This document shows, piece after piece, positions 43,842-52,361 of a stretch of DNA of 64,000 nucleotides. A model generated the notes under the pieces. That model was not told the DNA's origin and searched no databases. It saw nothing but the letters and a program-made list of their open reading frames with translations. The stretch is from contig JAEVYU010000074.1 in NCBI GenBank assembly GCA_023392595.1, positions 39,663 to 103,662 of the forward strand, in the 5' to 3' direction. The translations under genes were made by a program, and so were the position numbers. The stretch is from Bacillota bacterium. GTDB taxonomy: Bacteria > Bacillota > UBA4882 > UBA8346. Positions within the stretch are counted from its first letter, which is position 1. Each line of letters opens with the position of its first letter.

Positions 43842-44318
43842 ATGCAAGATCCCTATTTGATGCTTATAACTTTTTTGTTGGCTTATTTTGCTTTTTTTAT
43901 TAGTTATCAGTTAGCTTTGGCCTTTATTGGGGTTTCCTTGCCGGTAAAAAGGATTCTCTTACCGATCCTGCTTTTTTCGGCAATCGCTTGTGTTTCCAAA
44001 CTTATCCTGAACGCCTCCGCTCCCGTCCATACCATCGTGCTGGTAATAGCCTGTGCAGCGTTATTGTTCTTCTTAAACAAAATCGATATTACGTTGAGTC
44101 TTATCGGTTCTTTACTGTCTTTTACCACGTTAACGCTGGGGAGTATGCTCTTGGCCTGCCCGATCTTCACCCACTTGGGTTATGTTATTCCTTCAAAATT
44201 TTCCGGGACGAACTGGATGGTTTTAAATCTGCTGGAACTGGTGGTTCCGGCGCTTGTATTGATTATCTTAAAAGCAACCAAATTTTCCTTGATGAAATAT
44301 ATTCCGATTACCAAATAG
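43842..44318 (+). CDS. Small multi-pass membrane protein, putative detached AgrC sensor module, copy 2
   Basis: 158 aa, clearly homologous to the 43151 protein over its whole length (shared ASAPVHT, LSLIGSLL, LACP, FSG, LLNLLELV, KFSLMKY). About five membrane segments. The ATG follows AAGGAG by 10 bases; its own extended -10 (TGTTATAAT) lies near 43780. It is followed by the GHKL kinase after only 14 bases, so the two are almost certainly co-translated. Together they would match the layout of a full AgrC (sensor plus kinase) split into two chains. Confidence 0.78.
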   Translation: MQDPYLMLITFLLAYFAFFISYQLALAFIGVSLPVKRILLPILLFSAIACVSKLILNASAPVHTIVLVIACAALLFFLNKIDITLSLIGSLLSFTTLTLGSMLLACPIFTHLGYVIPSKFSGTNWMVLNLLELVVPALVLIILKATKFSLMKYIPITK

Positions 44319-44332
44319 GTGTGTGATATGAA

Positions 44333-45226
44333 TTGAAACACTCTTACCTATTGCATTCTTTCCTTTATGCTTTGTTGGCTATTTTTTTGCTATTGATTCT
44401 GGAAATGAATCTCTTTGATATGCTTCATAAAACGGTTACTATCTTTGTAGCCGGAATTACTGTCGCCATTTTAATCCTATGGATCTTAAACCTCCGTTCC
44501 TTTTATAAATTCACGGTTGAACTGAATAAGGAATCCATGGTCCAGGAAATCGACCACCTGCAATTGGAAGAAAGCCAGAAACTGATCCAAACCCTCAGTT
44601 CCCAGCGGCATGATTTTAAAAATCAACTTCAGGTTATCCGGATGTTGGCTCAAATGAACCGCAGCCAGGAAGTGCTCAAATTCATCGATGAGTATAATGC
44701 CTCCTTGGACTCATCCAGCTCCTTGTACCTGAACATCAATAACCCGACCATTTCCGCGATGTTGCTGGTTTTTTCCACCCAGTGCAAAGCGAAAAATCTG
44801 CAATTTCTGGTCGATTGTGACGCCGACTTTACGGATTTCAAAATTTCCATGGTCGCCATTACCCGGGTATTGGGAAATATCATCCGCAACGCCATTGAGA
44901 TCCTCGAAGGAGAGCAGGCTTCCCCCCGGACTATCCAGGTGACCATCTGGGAAACGGAAGACTGCTACCATTTCACCATTTGGAATAACGGGCCGCCTAT
45001 CCCGGACGAGATCCAGCCGATGATTTTTACCGCCGGATTTTCGACCAAAAACAGCTCAGGCCTTGGTTTAGCGATTGTCAAACAACTGCTCGGAGAAATG
45101 CGGGGCCAAATCACCGTTCAAAGCGCTCCCGGCCAAGGCACCGAATTTAAAGTCGTCATCCCGAAAAACGTCCCCCTGGTATTCCTCCCCAAACAAGCGG
45201 AAATTAGTCAAAAAGCCGGGTTCTAA
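44333..45226 (+). CDS. GHKL-type sensor histidine kinase (AgrC-like) with minimal membrane part
   Basis: Kinase of 297 aa. Only two membrane segments (about residues 5-25 and 34-53) precede a coiled linker. The phosphorylated His93 is in SQRHDFKNQLQVI, the N-box is RVLGNIIRNAIEIL and the G-boxes are NNGPPIPDE and SSGLGLAIVKQL. These match the SpoOB/AgrC group. The likely start is a TTG at 44333. Full AgrC proteins have six or more membrane segments, so the peptide-binding part is missing here and may be provided by the small membrane protein encoded 14 bases upstream. No response regulator gene is adjacent. Confidence 0.9.
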   Translation: MKHSYLLHSFLYALLAIFLLLILEMNLFDMLHKTVTIFVAGITVAILILWILNLRSFYKFTVELNKESMVQEIDHLQLEESQKLIQTLSSQRHDFKNQLQVIRMLAQMNRSQEVLKFIDEYNASLDSSSSLYLNINNPTISAMLLVFSTQCKAKNLQFLVDCDADFTDFKISMVAITRVLGNIIRNAIEILEGEQASPRTIQVTIWETEDCYHFTIWNNGPPIPDEIQPMIFTAGFSTKNSSGLGLAIVKQLLGEMRGQITVQSAPGQGTEFKVVIPKNVPLVFLPKQAEISQKAGF

Positions 45227-45291
45227 AAAGCAGTTGACAAATCTTCAAGAATCGCATATATTATTTCTAAACAAATATTCATAAAAGATCG

Positions 45292-45559
45292 CCCCAAAGA
45301 CATTGAAGGGAATAAGACATAAAATAAAAGCGCTAGAGAGCCGGTGGTTGGTGCAAACCGGTGCCTTCGTTTTATGTGAATAGCTCATCCCGGAGTTGCC
45401 CGCTTGAAAGATTTAGAGCGGGACGTTTTGGCAACGTTACAGGTCAGCGCCTTGTTGGAGGCTGCGTAAAGGGTTGCGTATAGGCGCAATCGAATTAGGG
45501 TGGTACCGCGTGGAGAATAATCTCCTCGCCCCTTGTGTTTGTGGGGCGAGGATTTTTTG
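45292..45559 (+). promoter_or_regulatory. T-box riboswitch (leucine) of leuA
   Basis: AGGGTGGTACCGCG at 45497-45510 is the T-box. The terminator CCTCGCCCC (45524-45532) / GGGGCGAGG (45543-45551) with T6 follows. Upstream, GTGAATAGCTCATCCCGGAG puts CTC at the specifier position; aligning it with the tyrS leader gives the same nine-base distance to the CGGAG. CTC means leucine, in agreement with leuA downstream. The 5' end is approximate. Confidence 0.9.
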
Positions 45560-45596
45560 TGTCTGTTTGGTTACTATGGTTTAGGAGGAAACAGAT

Positions 45597-47276
45597 ATGA
45601 AAAAGGCGTTTGAAAAGTACCTTCCCTTTCCCGGAGTCCCCATGGCAAACCGCGAGTGGCCCTCCCGGGTCTTAAAAAAAGCCCCCGTCTGGTGCAGCGT
45701 AGACTTGCGCGATGGGAACCAGGCCCTGGTTGATCCGATGAACCTGGAAGAAAAATTACTCTTATTCAAAACCTTGGTCCAAATCGGGTTTAAAGAGATC
45801 GAAGTCGGGTTTCCCTCAGCTTCCGAAACGGAATATGAAATCCTGAGGACTTTAATCGAAGGCGGCCATATTCCCGATGACGTCACGATCCAGGTTTTGG
45901 TTCAAGCCAGAGAACATTTAATCGAAAAAACCTTTGAGGCTATCCACGGCGCCAAAAATGTAATCTTTCATTTTTATAATTCCACTTCGACTTTACAACG
46001 AAAAGTGGTCTTCAAAAAAGACATGGAGGGTATCATCGAGATTGCCGTCAACGCCGGGGAGTTAATTGCCGAGTTGTCGAAAAAGGCCGACCCGCAAACC
46101 CATCTCCGTTATGAGTACTCTCCGGAAAGCTTTTCCGGTACTGAAATGGATAATGCCGTGGCCATCTGTTCCCGGGTCATGGAGACCCTGGGCGCTTCAC
46201 CCCAAAACCGGATCATTCTCAACCTGCCGTCGACCGTGGAGTGCAGTACCCCCAATGGTTATGCCGATCAGATCGAATATTTTTGCAAACATTTGCCGGA
46301 CCGCCAGAATGCCATTATCAGCCTGCATCCTCACAATGACCGCGGCACCGGAGTCGCGGCCACCGAATTGGGATTGCTGGCCGGCGCCGAGCGAGTGGAA
46401 GGTTCTCTTTTTGGTAACGGCGAAAGAACCGGGAACGTTGACATTGTGACATTGGCGTTGAACATGCATACCCAGGGCATCGACCCCGGGCTGGATTTCA
46501 GTAAAATTCCGGAAATCCGGGAAATCTACGAAAGCGTTACCAAGATGAAGGTCCACGAACGTCATCCTTATGGCGGCGACCTTGTATTCACCGCTTTTTC
46601 CGGTTCCCACCAGGATGCCATCAACAAAGGAATGGATTATATGCGCACCTCGGGATCGGAATATTGGGAAGTCCCTTACCTGCCTATCAATCCGGCCGAT
46701 ATCGGCCGGGAATACGAACCCATTATCCGCATTAACAGCCAGTCCGGCAAAGGCGGCGCCGCTTATATTTTACAATCGGTTTATGGTTACAATATGCCCA
46801 AGGCCATGCACCCTGAGTTCGGGGCGATTGTTAAAGCGGCTTGTGACAAAGCGGGGACCGAATTGTCTTCGCAATGTTTATATGACTTGTTTAAGGCCGA
46901 ATATCTGGATTTGGAATACCCATTTTCTTTGAAAACATACCATGTCTCCCATCAATCGGGAAACGGCTCTCCGGCGGGGGTCTTTTTCAGCGGCGTCATT
47001 AAGTTCCAAAATGAGGATCAAGCTATTGAAAGCCGGGGGAATGGCCCCATCGACGCCTTTTTCAACGCCCTCAAAAATTTCGGAATCGGCGATTACCATC
47101 TGGTATCCTATGATGAACAAGCCGTTTCCTCCGGTTCGGACTCCAAAGCATTGGCGTTTATTCAGCTTAAAAATAAAACGGGCGTTTCTGTTTTTGGAGC
47201 GGGAATCGACGAGGATACCAGCGTAGCCTCGATCAAAGCCGTGCTTTCCGCCATCAATAGGGCGAGCAGGAACTAA
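45597..47276 (+). CDS. leuA: 2-isopropylmalate synthase, long type
   Basis: First committed enzyme of leucine synthesis, joining acetyl-CoA and 2-oxoisovalerate. At 559 aa it belongs to the LeuA type 2 group. It opens with FEKYLPFPGVPMANREWPS and has VDLRDGNQALVDPM (metal and substrate site), SLHPHNDRGTGVA (metal histidines) and LFGNGERTGNVDIV. The last 120 residues form the regulatory domain, where leucine would bind. The ATG follows TTAGGAGG. The leucine T-box before it gives tRNA-level control in addition to feedback. No other leucine genes are adjacent. Confidence 0.96.
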   Translation: MKKAFEKYLPFPGVPMANREWPSRVLKKAPVWCSVDLRDGNQALVDPMNLEEKLLLFKTLVQIGFKEIEVGFPSASETEYEILRTLIEGGHIPDDVTIQVLVQAREHLIEKTFEAIHGAKNVIFHFYNSTSTLQRKVVFKKDMEGIIEIAVNAGELIAELSKKADPQTHLRYEYSPESFSGTEMDNAVAICSRVMETLGASPQNRIILNLPSTVECSTPNGYADQIEYFCKHLPDRQNAIISLHPHNDRGTGVAATELGLLAGAERVEGSLFGNGERTGNVDIVTLALNMHTQGIDPGLDFSKIPEIREIYESVTKMKVHERHPYGGDLVFTAFSGSHQDAINKGMDYMRTSGSEYWEVPYLPINPADIGREYEPIIRINSQSGKGGAAYILQSVYGYNMPKAMHPEFGAIVKAACDKAGTELSSQCLYDLFKAEYLDLEYPFSLKTYHVSHQSGNGSPAGVFFSGVIKFQNEDQAIESRGNGPIDAFFNALKNFGIGDYHLVSYDEQAVSSGSDSKALAFIQLKNKTGVSVFGAGIDEDTSVASIKAVLSAINRASRN

Positions 47277-47319
47277 AAAGGCGCTTTAAGGCTTCTTATT
47301 CGTAGAACGGCAGCCTTTT

Positions 47320-47364
47320 GAAAAAAAAGAAACCCATCAAGGATTCCCTTTGTTCCTTGATGGG
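47320..47364 (-). terminator. Terminator of the glutamate racemase gene
   Basis: TCCTTGATGGG and CCCATCAAGGA (11-bp stem, 47364-47333 on the minus strand) lead into TTTCTTTTTTTT. Confidence 0.85.
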
Positions 47365-47433
47365 CTTCGATAAATTCCATCCAAAGCAACCTAAGCCTTC
47401 ATTTTCACTATCAAGACAAAACGGTTATGCAAA

Positions 47434-48234
47434 TTATACATCGGCCTTTTTTGCCTGAATCCCGGGGTCGCCCCATAGTTTACTCATCACAGGAGTAACA
47501 AAGGAGGGATCTCCGCTGGTATAAAAGGTTTCCTGGCCGGGAGCAGAGCGGGGTGTCATCAAATCCGCCAGTTTCAACACCCGTTCCGTTTGCCGGGCAA
47601 CGGCAACCCCGGTATCGATGATGCTGATATCGGGACCGCAAATTTTACGGGCAACCGGTATTAAAAACGGGTAATGCGTGCAGCCCAGTACCAGTGTATC
47701 GATGCCCTTGGCTAAAAGAGGCTCCAAATAGCCTCTTAATATTCTTTCCGTTTCAGGAGTCTCAATTTCACCGGATTCTACAATCTCAACCAGGCCAGGG
47801 CCCGGCTGAGTATAAACTTCTACTCCGGTTGCATATTTTTCTACTAAAATCGAAAACCGTTCACCATTCAAAGTCAAATGGGTTGCCAAAACTCCTATTT
47901 TCCCATTACGAGTCACTTCATGAGCCGGTTTAATAGCCGGTTCCACGCCGACCACCGGTATTGGTTTGTATTTAGCCCGGACTTGGTCAAGTCCGGCTAC
48001 ACAAGCCGAATTACAAGCTACAATGACTAATTTTACTCCCAGGGAAACTAAAAAATCGGTAATTTCCAATGAACGTTGCCGAATTTCTTCCACAGGTTTT
48101 ACACCGTAAGGGCAATGGGCCGAGTCGGCTAAATAAATAAGATCCTCCGCCGGAAGCAACCGCCGTACTTCCCGTAATATCGAGAGCCCTCCCACCCCTG
48201 AATCAAATGCCCCTATAGGCGCATTTTTTGACAA
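47434..48234 (-). CDS. murI: Glutamate racemase
   Basis: Makes D-glutamate for peptidoglycan (266 aa). The two catalytic cysteines are in IVACNSACVAG and GCTHYPFLI. The opening APIGAFDSGVGGLSILREV is standard. A TTG at 48234 has GAGGTGG 6 bases upstream and gives the family length; a frame start at 48285 is less likely. It is divergent from a class A PBP gene, another cell-wall enzyme, with about 215 bases between them. Confidence 0.94.
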   Translation of the reverse strand: MSKNAPIGAFDSGVGGLSILREVRRLLPAEDLIYLADSAHCPYGVKPVEEIRQRSLEITDFLVSLGVKLVIVACNSACVAGLDQVRAKYKPIPVVGVEPAIKPAHEVTRNGKIGVLATHLTLNGERFSILVEKYATGVEVYTQPGPGLVEIVESGEIETPETERILRGYLEPLLAKGIDTLVLGCTHYPFLIPVARKICGPDISIIDTGVAVARQTERVLKLADLMTPRSAPGQETFYTSGDPSFVTPVMSKLWGDPGIQAKKADV

Positions 48235-48301
48235 CTCAAACCACCTCGATGATTGATTTACGTTGATATAACCTCGTCCCGGCAAGAATCGGGTTTCCTA
48301 A

Positions 48302-48322
48302 GTTACTTGCCGGATTCATGTT
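48302..48322. repeat. Dispersed repeat containing TTACTTGCCGGATTCA
   Basis: GTTACTTGCCGGATTCATGTT at this site recurs as GTTACTTGCCGGATTCA at 63977-63993, and in reverse at 63939-63952. A CCCGGCAAG sequence precedes it by about 15 bases at this locus. Confidence 0.5.
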
Positions 48323-48449
48323 AAAAGATTCTCGTCGCCTTTTGATAATCCTTCATTCAAACAATATCTTATCCAACATCTTTCCTTTTCTCATAAAAGT
48401 GAATGAGAGGGACATATTAATGAAGTAAAACCTTTACGAGGAAAAAATA

Positions 48450-50573
48450 GTGGTATTGATGTGGCAAACGTTCCGGAACTGGGTCAAGGCTAAATTAAAC
48501 GGGCCCTATATAATCCTTTCGATGCTTCTTCTTATTTTGGGAGGATTGTTGCTGGCTATTTATCTGCCTTTACCACCCCCAAAAATGCCCTTGGCTTCCG
48601 AGGTATATGACCAGAATCATCACTTCGTCACCACTTTCTTTATTCAGAACCGGAGCCCGGTTAGCCTGGATGAAGTGCCGCCCTTCCTGATTAAAGCGAT
48701 ACTGGCCGTCGAAGATCACCGGTTTTTTCAACATCATGGTATCAATCCGGGAAGAATTCTCAAAGCGTTGTTTTATGATATGATACACCGCAGTTTATTG
48801 CAGGGCGCCAGCACGATCACCCAGCAACTGGCTAAAAATGCCTATCTCGATCAAAAGCGGACCTTTCTTCGCAAACTCAAAGAATTATTCTATACCGTTA
48901 AATTAGAACTCCAGTTGCCGAAGAATAAAATTCTGGAACTCTATCTCAACCAAATTTATTTTGGCCACGGGGCCTACGGATTGAAAATTGCCGCTCAAAC
49001 CTATTTTGGGAAAACTTTGGATCAACTGACCCCATCCGAAATGGCTCTTCTGGCAGGCTTACCGAAAGGACCTGCCTACTATTCGCCTTATTTCCACCCT
49101 GCGGCCAGCAGGAGACGAATCGTTGAAGTTTTGCAGCGGATGAGAGAATGCGATTATATATCGAAGGATCAGCTTGAGCGTTACCGTTTAATGCCGCTCC
49201 ATTTGCCGGGCGTCTTAAATAAAACACCACCGGCTCCTTATTTTCTCGATCTTCTCCAAGATGAAGTCGGCCGGATATTTCCCAAAGAACCGGGGTTGAT
49301 TTATAAAGCCGGTTTTATCATCGAGTCTACTTTGGATATGGAGATGCAAAAAAAGGCTGAACGATCCATGGTGAATAATTTGCCGAAATTATTTCACGAT
49401 AAGCAAGGTTTGCTGCAGCCCCAAGGGGCATTGATTGCAATCGATCCCCAAACCGGATTCATCCGGGCCTTAGTAGGCGGTAATGATTCCACCAAATCTC
49501 AATTTAACCGGGCGATTCAAGCCCATCGCCAACCGGGATCATCGTTCAAACCAATTTTATATGCCGCTGCTTTAAGCCACGGGTATACATTGGCCAATCT
49601 GGTTGATTGCAGTCCGGTGACCTATCAACTCGGGCGACAGACCTACCGGCCGACCGACGACAATGACGAGGAACGATCCGGGCTTTTATCCCTGCGTCAA
49701 GCATTGGCATCTTCCAGCAACGTGGTGGCGGTGAAACTCCTGTACCAAATCGGGACTTCCAAAGTGATTGCCCTTGCGAAGAAACTTGGGATTTCCTCTA
49801 CCTTACCCCCCCTCCTGTCATTAGCCCTGGGTTCCGGGGAAGTCACACCGCTGGAACTGGCCGGCTCTTACCTGCCCTTTGCCAATGGCGGCCAAAAGTT
49901 GATTCCCACCACCATAAGGCGAATTTTAGATCGGGAGGGCCGGGTACTTTACCAAGCTCCGACAGAACATACCACAGTCATTGATCCCGGAGTGGCTTAT
50001 TTGGTGACTCAGGCTTTAAGCAGCGTTTTGCGCAAAGGCGGAACAGCAGCCAATATCGAAGGGGTGATCAACAGGCCGGTAGCCGGTAAAACCGGAACTA
50101 CCGAAGAAAACAGGGATGCCTGGTTTGTTGGTTACACCCCGGATCTATTAACTTGTGTCTACGTTGGCTGCGATCACAACGAGCGTTCATTACCGGGAGC
50201 CGCTAGTCAAATAGCCGCTCCGATTTGGGCCAACTTTATGACCGAGGCTTTAAGAAATAAGCCGGCCCTTGACTTTACGATTCCCAGCAATGTCGTTCAG
50301 ATGGATATTTGTACTGAGACAGGGGCAAAAACCACTGTTTTTTGCCCTAAACGGACTGAGTATTTTTTAACCGGGACTGAACCGACAGAATATTGTCAAA
50401 AACACCGTTTCCTCAGTATTCAAGTATGTAAGCGTTCCGGCCTTTTACCCGGCCCTTATTGCAGAGAATTAGAAGTACGACAATTTATGCTCGGGAAACA
50501 GCCCACGGAAATCTGCGATTTGTGTGGCAAGCATTCCCGTTTCTTTGAGTGGTTGCGGCGAATATTTCATTAA
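48450..50573 (+). CDS. Class A penicillin-binding protein (PBP1A type)
   Basis: Bifunctional cell-wall synthase (707 aa) with one N-terminal membrane anchor (residues 20-42). The transglycosylase domain has VEDHRFFQHHGINP with catalytic E89 and QGASTITQQLAKN. The transpeptidase domain has the active Ser364 in QPGSSFKP, SSN near residue 425 and KTGTTEENRDAWF. A C-terminal Cys-rich tail follows (CTETGAKTTVFCPK, CKRSGLLPGPYC, CDLCGKH), as seen in some clostridial PBPs. The GTG at 48450 follows GAGGA by 7 bases. It sits divergently from murI. Confidence 0.94.
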   Translation: MVLMWQTFRNWVKAKLNGPYIILSMLLLILGGLLLAIYLPLPPPKMPLASEVYDQNHHFVTTFFIQNRSPVSLDEVPPFLIKAILAVEDHRFFQHHGINPGRILKALFYDMIHRSLLQGASTITQQLAKNAYLDQKRTFLRKLKELFYTVKLELQLPKNKILELYLNQIYFGHGAYGLKIAAQTYFGKTLDQLTPSEMALLAGLPKGPAYYSPYFHPAASRRRIVEVLQRMRECDYISKDQLERYRLMPLHLPGVLNKTPPAPYFLDLLQDEVGRIFPKEPGLIYKAGFIIESTLDMEMQKKAERSMVNNLPKLFHDKQGLLQPQGALIAIDPQTGFIRALVGGNDSTKSQFNRAIQAHRQPGSSFKPILYAAALSHGYTLANLVDCSPVTYQLGRQTYRPTDDNDEERSGLLSLRQALASSSNVVAVKLLYQIGTSKVIALAKKLGISSTLPPLLSLALGSGEVTPLELAGSYLPFANGGQKLIPTTIRRILDREGRVLYQAPTEHTTVIDPGVAYLVTQALSSVLRKGGTAANIEGVINRPVAGKTGTTEENRDAWFVGYTPDLLTCVYVGCDHNERSLPGAASQIAAPIWANFMTEALRNKPALDFTIPSNVVQMDICTETGAKTTVFCPKRTEYFLTGTEPTEYCQKHRFLSIQVCKRSGLLPGPYCRELEVRQFMLGKQPTEICDLCGKHSRFFEWLRRIFH

Positions 50574-51076
50574 AAGGCGCCGTAATTCTTAATCTTTTGC
50601 GACACTCCCTTCCCGGATTGGAATCCGATAAAATCATTCACCATTCCCAGCTCTTTTTTCAGCTTCTCGGATCCTTGCCCATTCAACAGCCGAAGACTAA
50701 AATGTCGCCGGTAAATTCAACACCTTTCTCTCATCAATTCCCTCCAGAGGCAAATCCTAGTTTGTTTTACAATCCTGCGTTCCTTTGGCTATCCACTCTT
50801 TCCCACAAGGAACTTCCCAAGCTTTAAAGAAATTGACAGTACTAGAAAAAGCCTGACAGGTTGGATTCGGTTTCCAAAGACAATCAGACATTACTGCCAC
50901 GGTTCATTGAATCATTGAAGTTAATATTTGTAGCCTTCTGCCTGAAAAATTCATTTTTAGGCGGGATAGCCATCCGGTATTTTTATTTTCCGTTTCACGG
51001 CAAACCCGGAGGTGACTTTTAAGCATTTACTGCCAGCCTACTTTTTGCCCGTGCCGTGGACAAAAAGGAGCTAAAA
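50574..51076. other. Gap between the PBP and the cell-wall hydrolase genes
   Basis: Part of it (50980-51076) can fold: CACGGCA (50996-51002) pairs with TGCCGTG (51052-51058), and the text between contains GGCAAACCC, GGTGAC and TGCCAGCC. This resembles fragments of a cyclic-di-GMP-I (GEMM) riboswitch but lacks the full core. Otherwise I see no gene; a 92-codon frame at 50549-50827 lacks any family features. Confidence 0.4.
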
Positions 51077-52030
51077 ATGACATTGAAAAAGACTTTGGTT
51101 TCCTCTCTCGTTTTAGGTGTTTTGACTTTTACTGCAGGTGCTGTTTATGGACAAGTCTATTATGTTCAGCCCGGGGATTCTTTGTATAGCATTGCAGCCC
51201 GTTATGGCACTTCCATAACTTCATTATCCCAGGCTAACGGTTTGAGTAACAACGAAATTTATCCCGGACAAGCCTTAAGTGTTACTTCAAAGAACAATAC
51301 CAGTTCCAGCAATGTTGCCTATACAGTTTTACCGGGCGACAGCCTTTTCCTGATAGCTCAGAAATTCGGAGTTACAGTAGATACCCTGAGAAGCAGCAAT
51401 AACCTGTCAAGTGATTATCTATCGGTTGGAAGACAGTTATCGATTCCATCGGTAAAGAGCAGTTCATCTTCTACCACCAGTCGTTACCTGGTTCAGCCCG
51501 GCGATTCCGTATTTTTAATCGCCCAGCGCTATGGAATCACCGTCGCGGCATTACGCGCAGCCAACAATCTTAGTTCCGATGCCGCGATATATCCGAATCA
51601 GTCCTTAACAATACCAAAAGCCACGACCAGCAGCAGTTCAAAGTCTAATGGCCTTCAGTTAAGCCAAAACGATCTTGAACTTTTAGCAAGACTGGTAACA
51701 GCCGAGTCGGATGGAGAGCCTTTTGAAGGGCAGGTCGCCGTGGCCGCAACCATTATTAACCGGTTACAGGACCCTCTTTATCCAAAGACGATTGCCGGAA
51801 TTATCTACCAAGTGGATAATGGTCGCTATCAATACAGCCCGGTTTTAGATGGACGGATTAATCAAGCAGCCAGTGCCAGTGCTTATCGTGCCGTACAATC
51901 GGCCTGTTCCGGTTGGGATCCAAGTTATGGCGCAAACGGTTTTTATAATCCTACCAAGACCAGTAACAACTGGGTAAAATCTCAACCTGTTACAATTGTT
52001 ATCGGCAATCATATCTTTTTTAATTCGTAA
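51077..52030 (+). CDS. Secreted cell-wall hydrolase with three LysM domains (SleB/CwlJ-like)
   Basis: Peptidoglycan hydrolase of 317 aa. After a signal peptide (residues 1-25, TLKKT, VYGQ) come three LysM repeats starting YYVQPGDSLYSIAARYG, YTVLPGDSLFLIAQKFG and YLVQPGDSVFLIAQRYG, joined by Ser/Thr-rich linkers. The C-terminal domain belongs to the hydrolase_2 (SleB) family: LARLVTAESDGEPFEGQVAV holds the catalytic Glu. Such enzymes act in spore germination or cell-wall turnover. The ATG at 51077 follows AAAGGAG by 6 bases. A terminator follows. Confidence 0.92.
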   Translation: MTLKKTLVSSLVLGVLTFTAGAVYGQVYYVQPGDSLYSIAARYGTSITSLSQANGLSNNEIYPGQALSVTSKNNTSSSNVAYTVLPGDSLFLIAQKFGVTVDTLRSSNNLSSDYLSVGRQLSIPSVKSSSSSTTSRYLVQPGDSVFLIAQRYGITVAALRAANNLSSDAAIYPNQSLTIPKATTSSSSKSNGLQLSQNDLELLARLVTAESDGEPFEGQVAVAATIINRLQDPLYPKTIAGIIYQVDNGRYQYSPVLDGRINQAASASAYRAVQSACSGWDPSYGANGFYNPTKTSNNWVKSQPVTIVIGNHIFFNS

Positions 52031-52070
52031 AGTAATCCTGTCACAGGCATTTATTTCAAAAATCATTTTC

Positions 52071-52097
52071 AAAACCCGCAAAGGCGGGTTTTTTTTA
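52071..52097 (+). terminator. Terminator of the LysM hydrolase gene
   Basis: AAAACCCGC-aaag(g)-GCGGGTTTT followed by T-run. Confidence 0.9.
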
Positions 52098-52361
52098 TTC
52101 TTCATTAAAAAAAAAAACGATACTGTCCGATAATAATATTACTATGGAATTTTCGTTCCTTAAAAAAGGCATTTTACTTCACTTAACCAATTTTTTACTT
52201 TACATATTTTTTTATTTTCCATTATGTTGTATACTAATCACATAGTATAATGCTATTTTTATGGGATTTTGAAAAAATCATTTCCAGTATTCCTTTTTGC
52301 ATTGGATTTAAACTCCATTTATTTTTACCAAATTGCATATTTTCAAAGGCGGGCGAACATT
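52098..52361. other. AT-rich gap before the TPR gene
   Basis: Very AT-rich sequence with poly-A and poly-T runs; a TATGTTGTATACTAATC stretch near 52223 may hold a promoter. An in-frame extension of the TPR gene to 52269 lacks a ribosome site and is not used. Confidence 0.4.

Noticed and set aside
50549..50827. 92-codon plus-strand frame after the PBP
   Set aside because: Composition and lack of a ribosome site argue against a gene.
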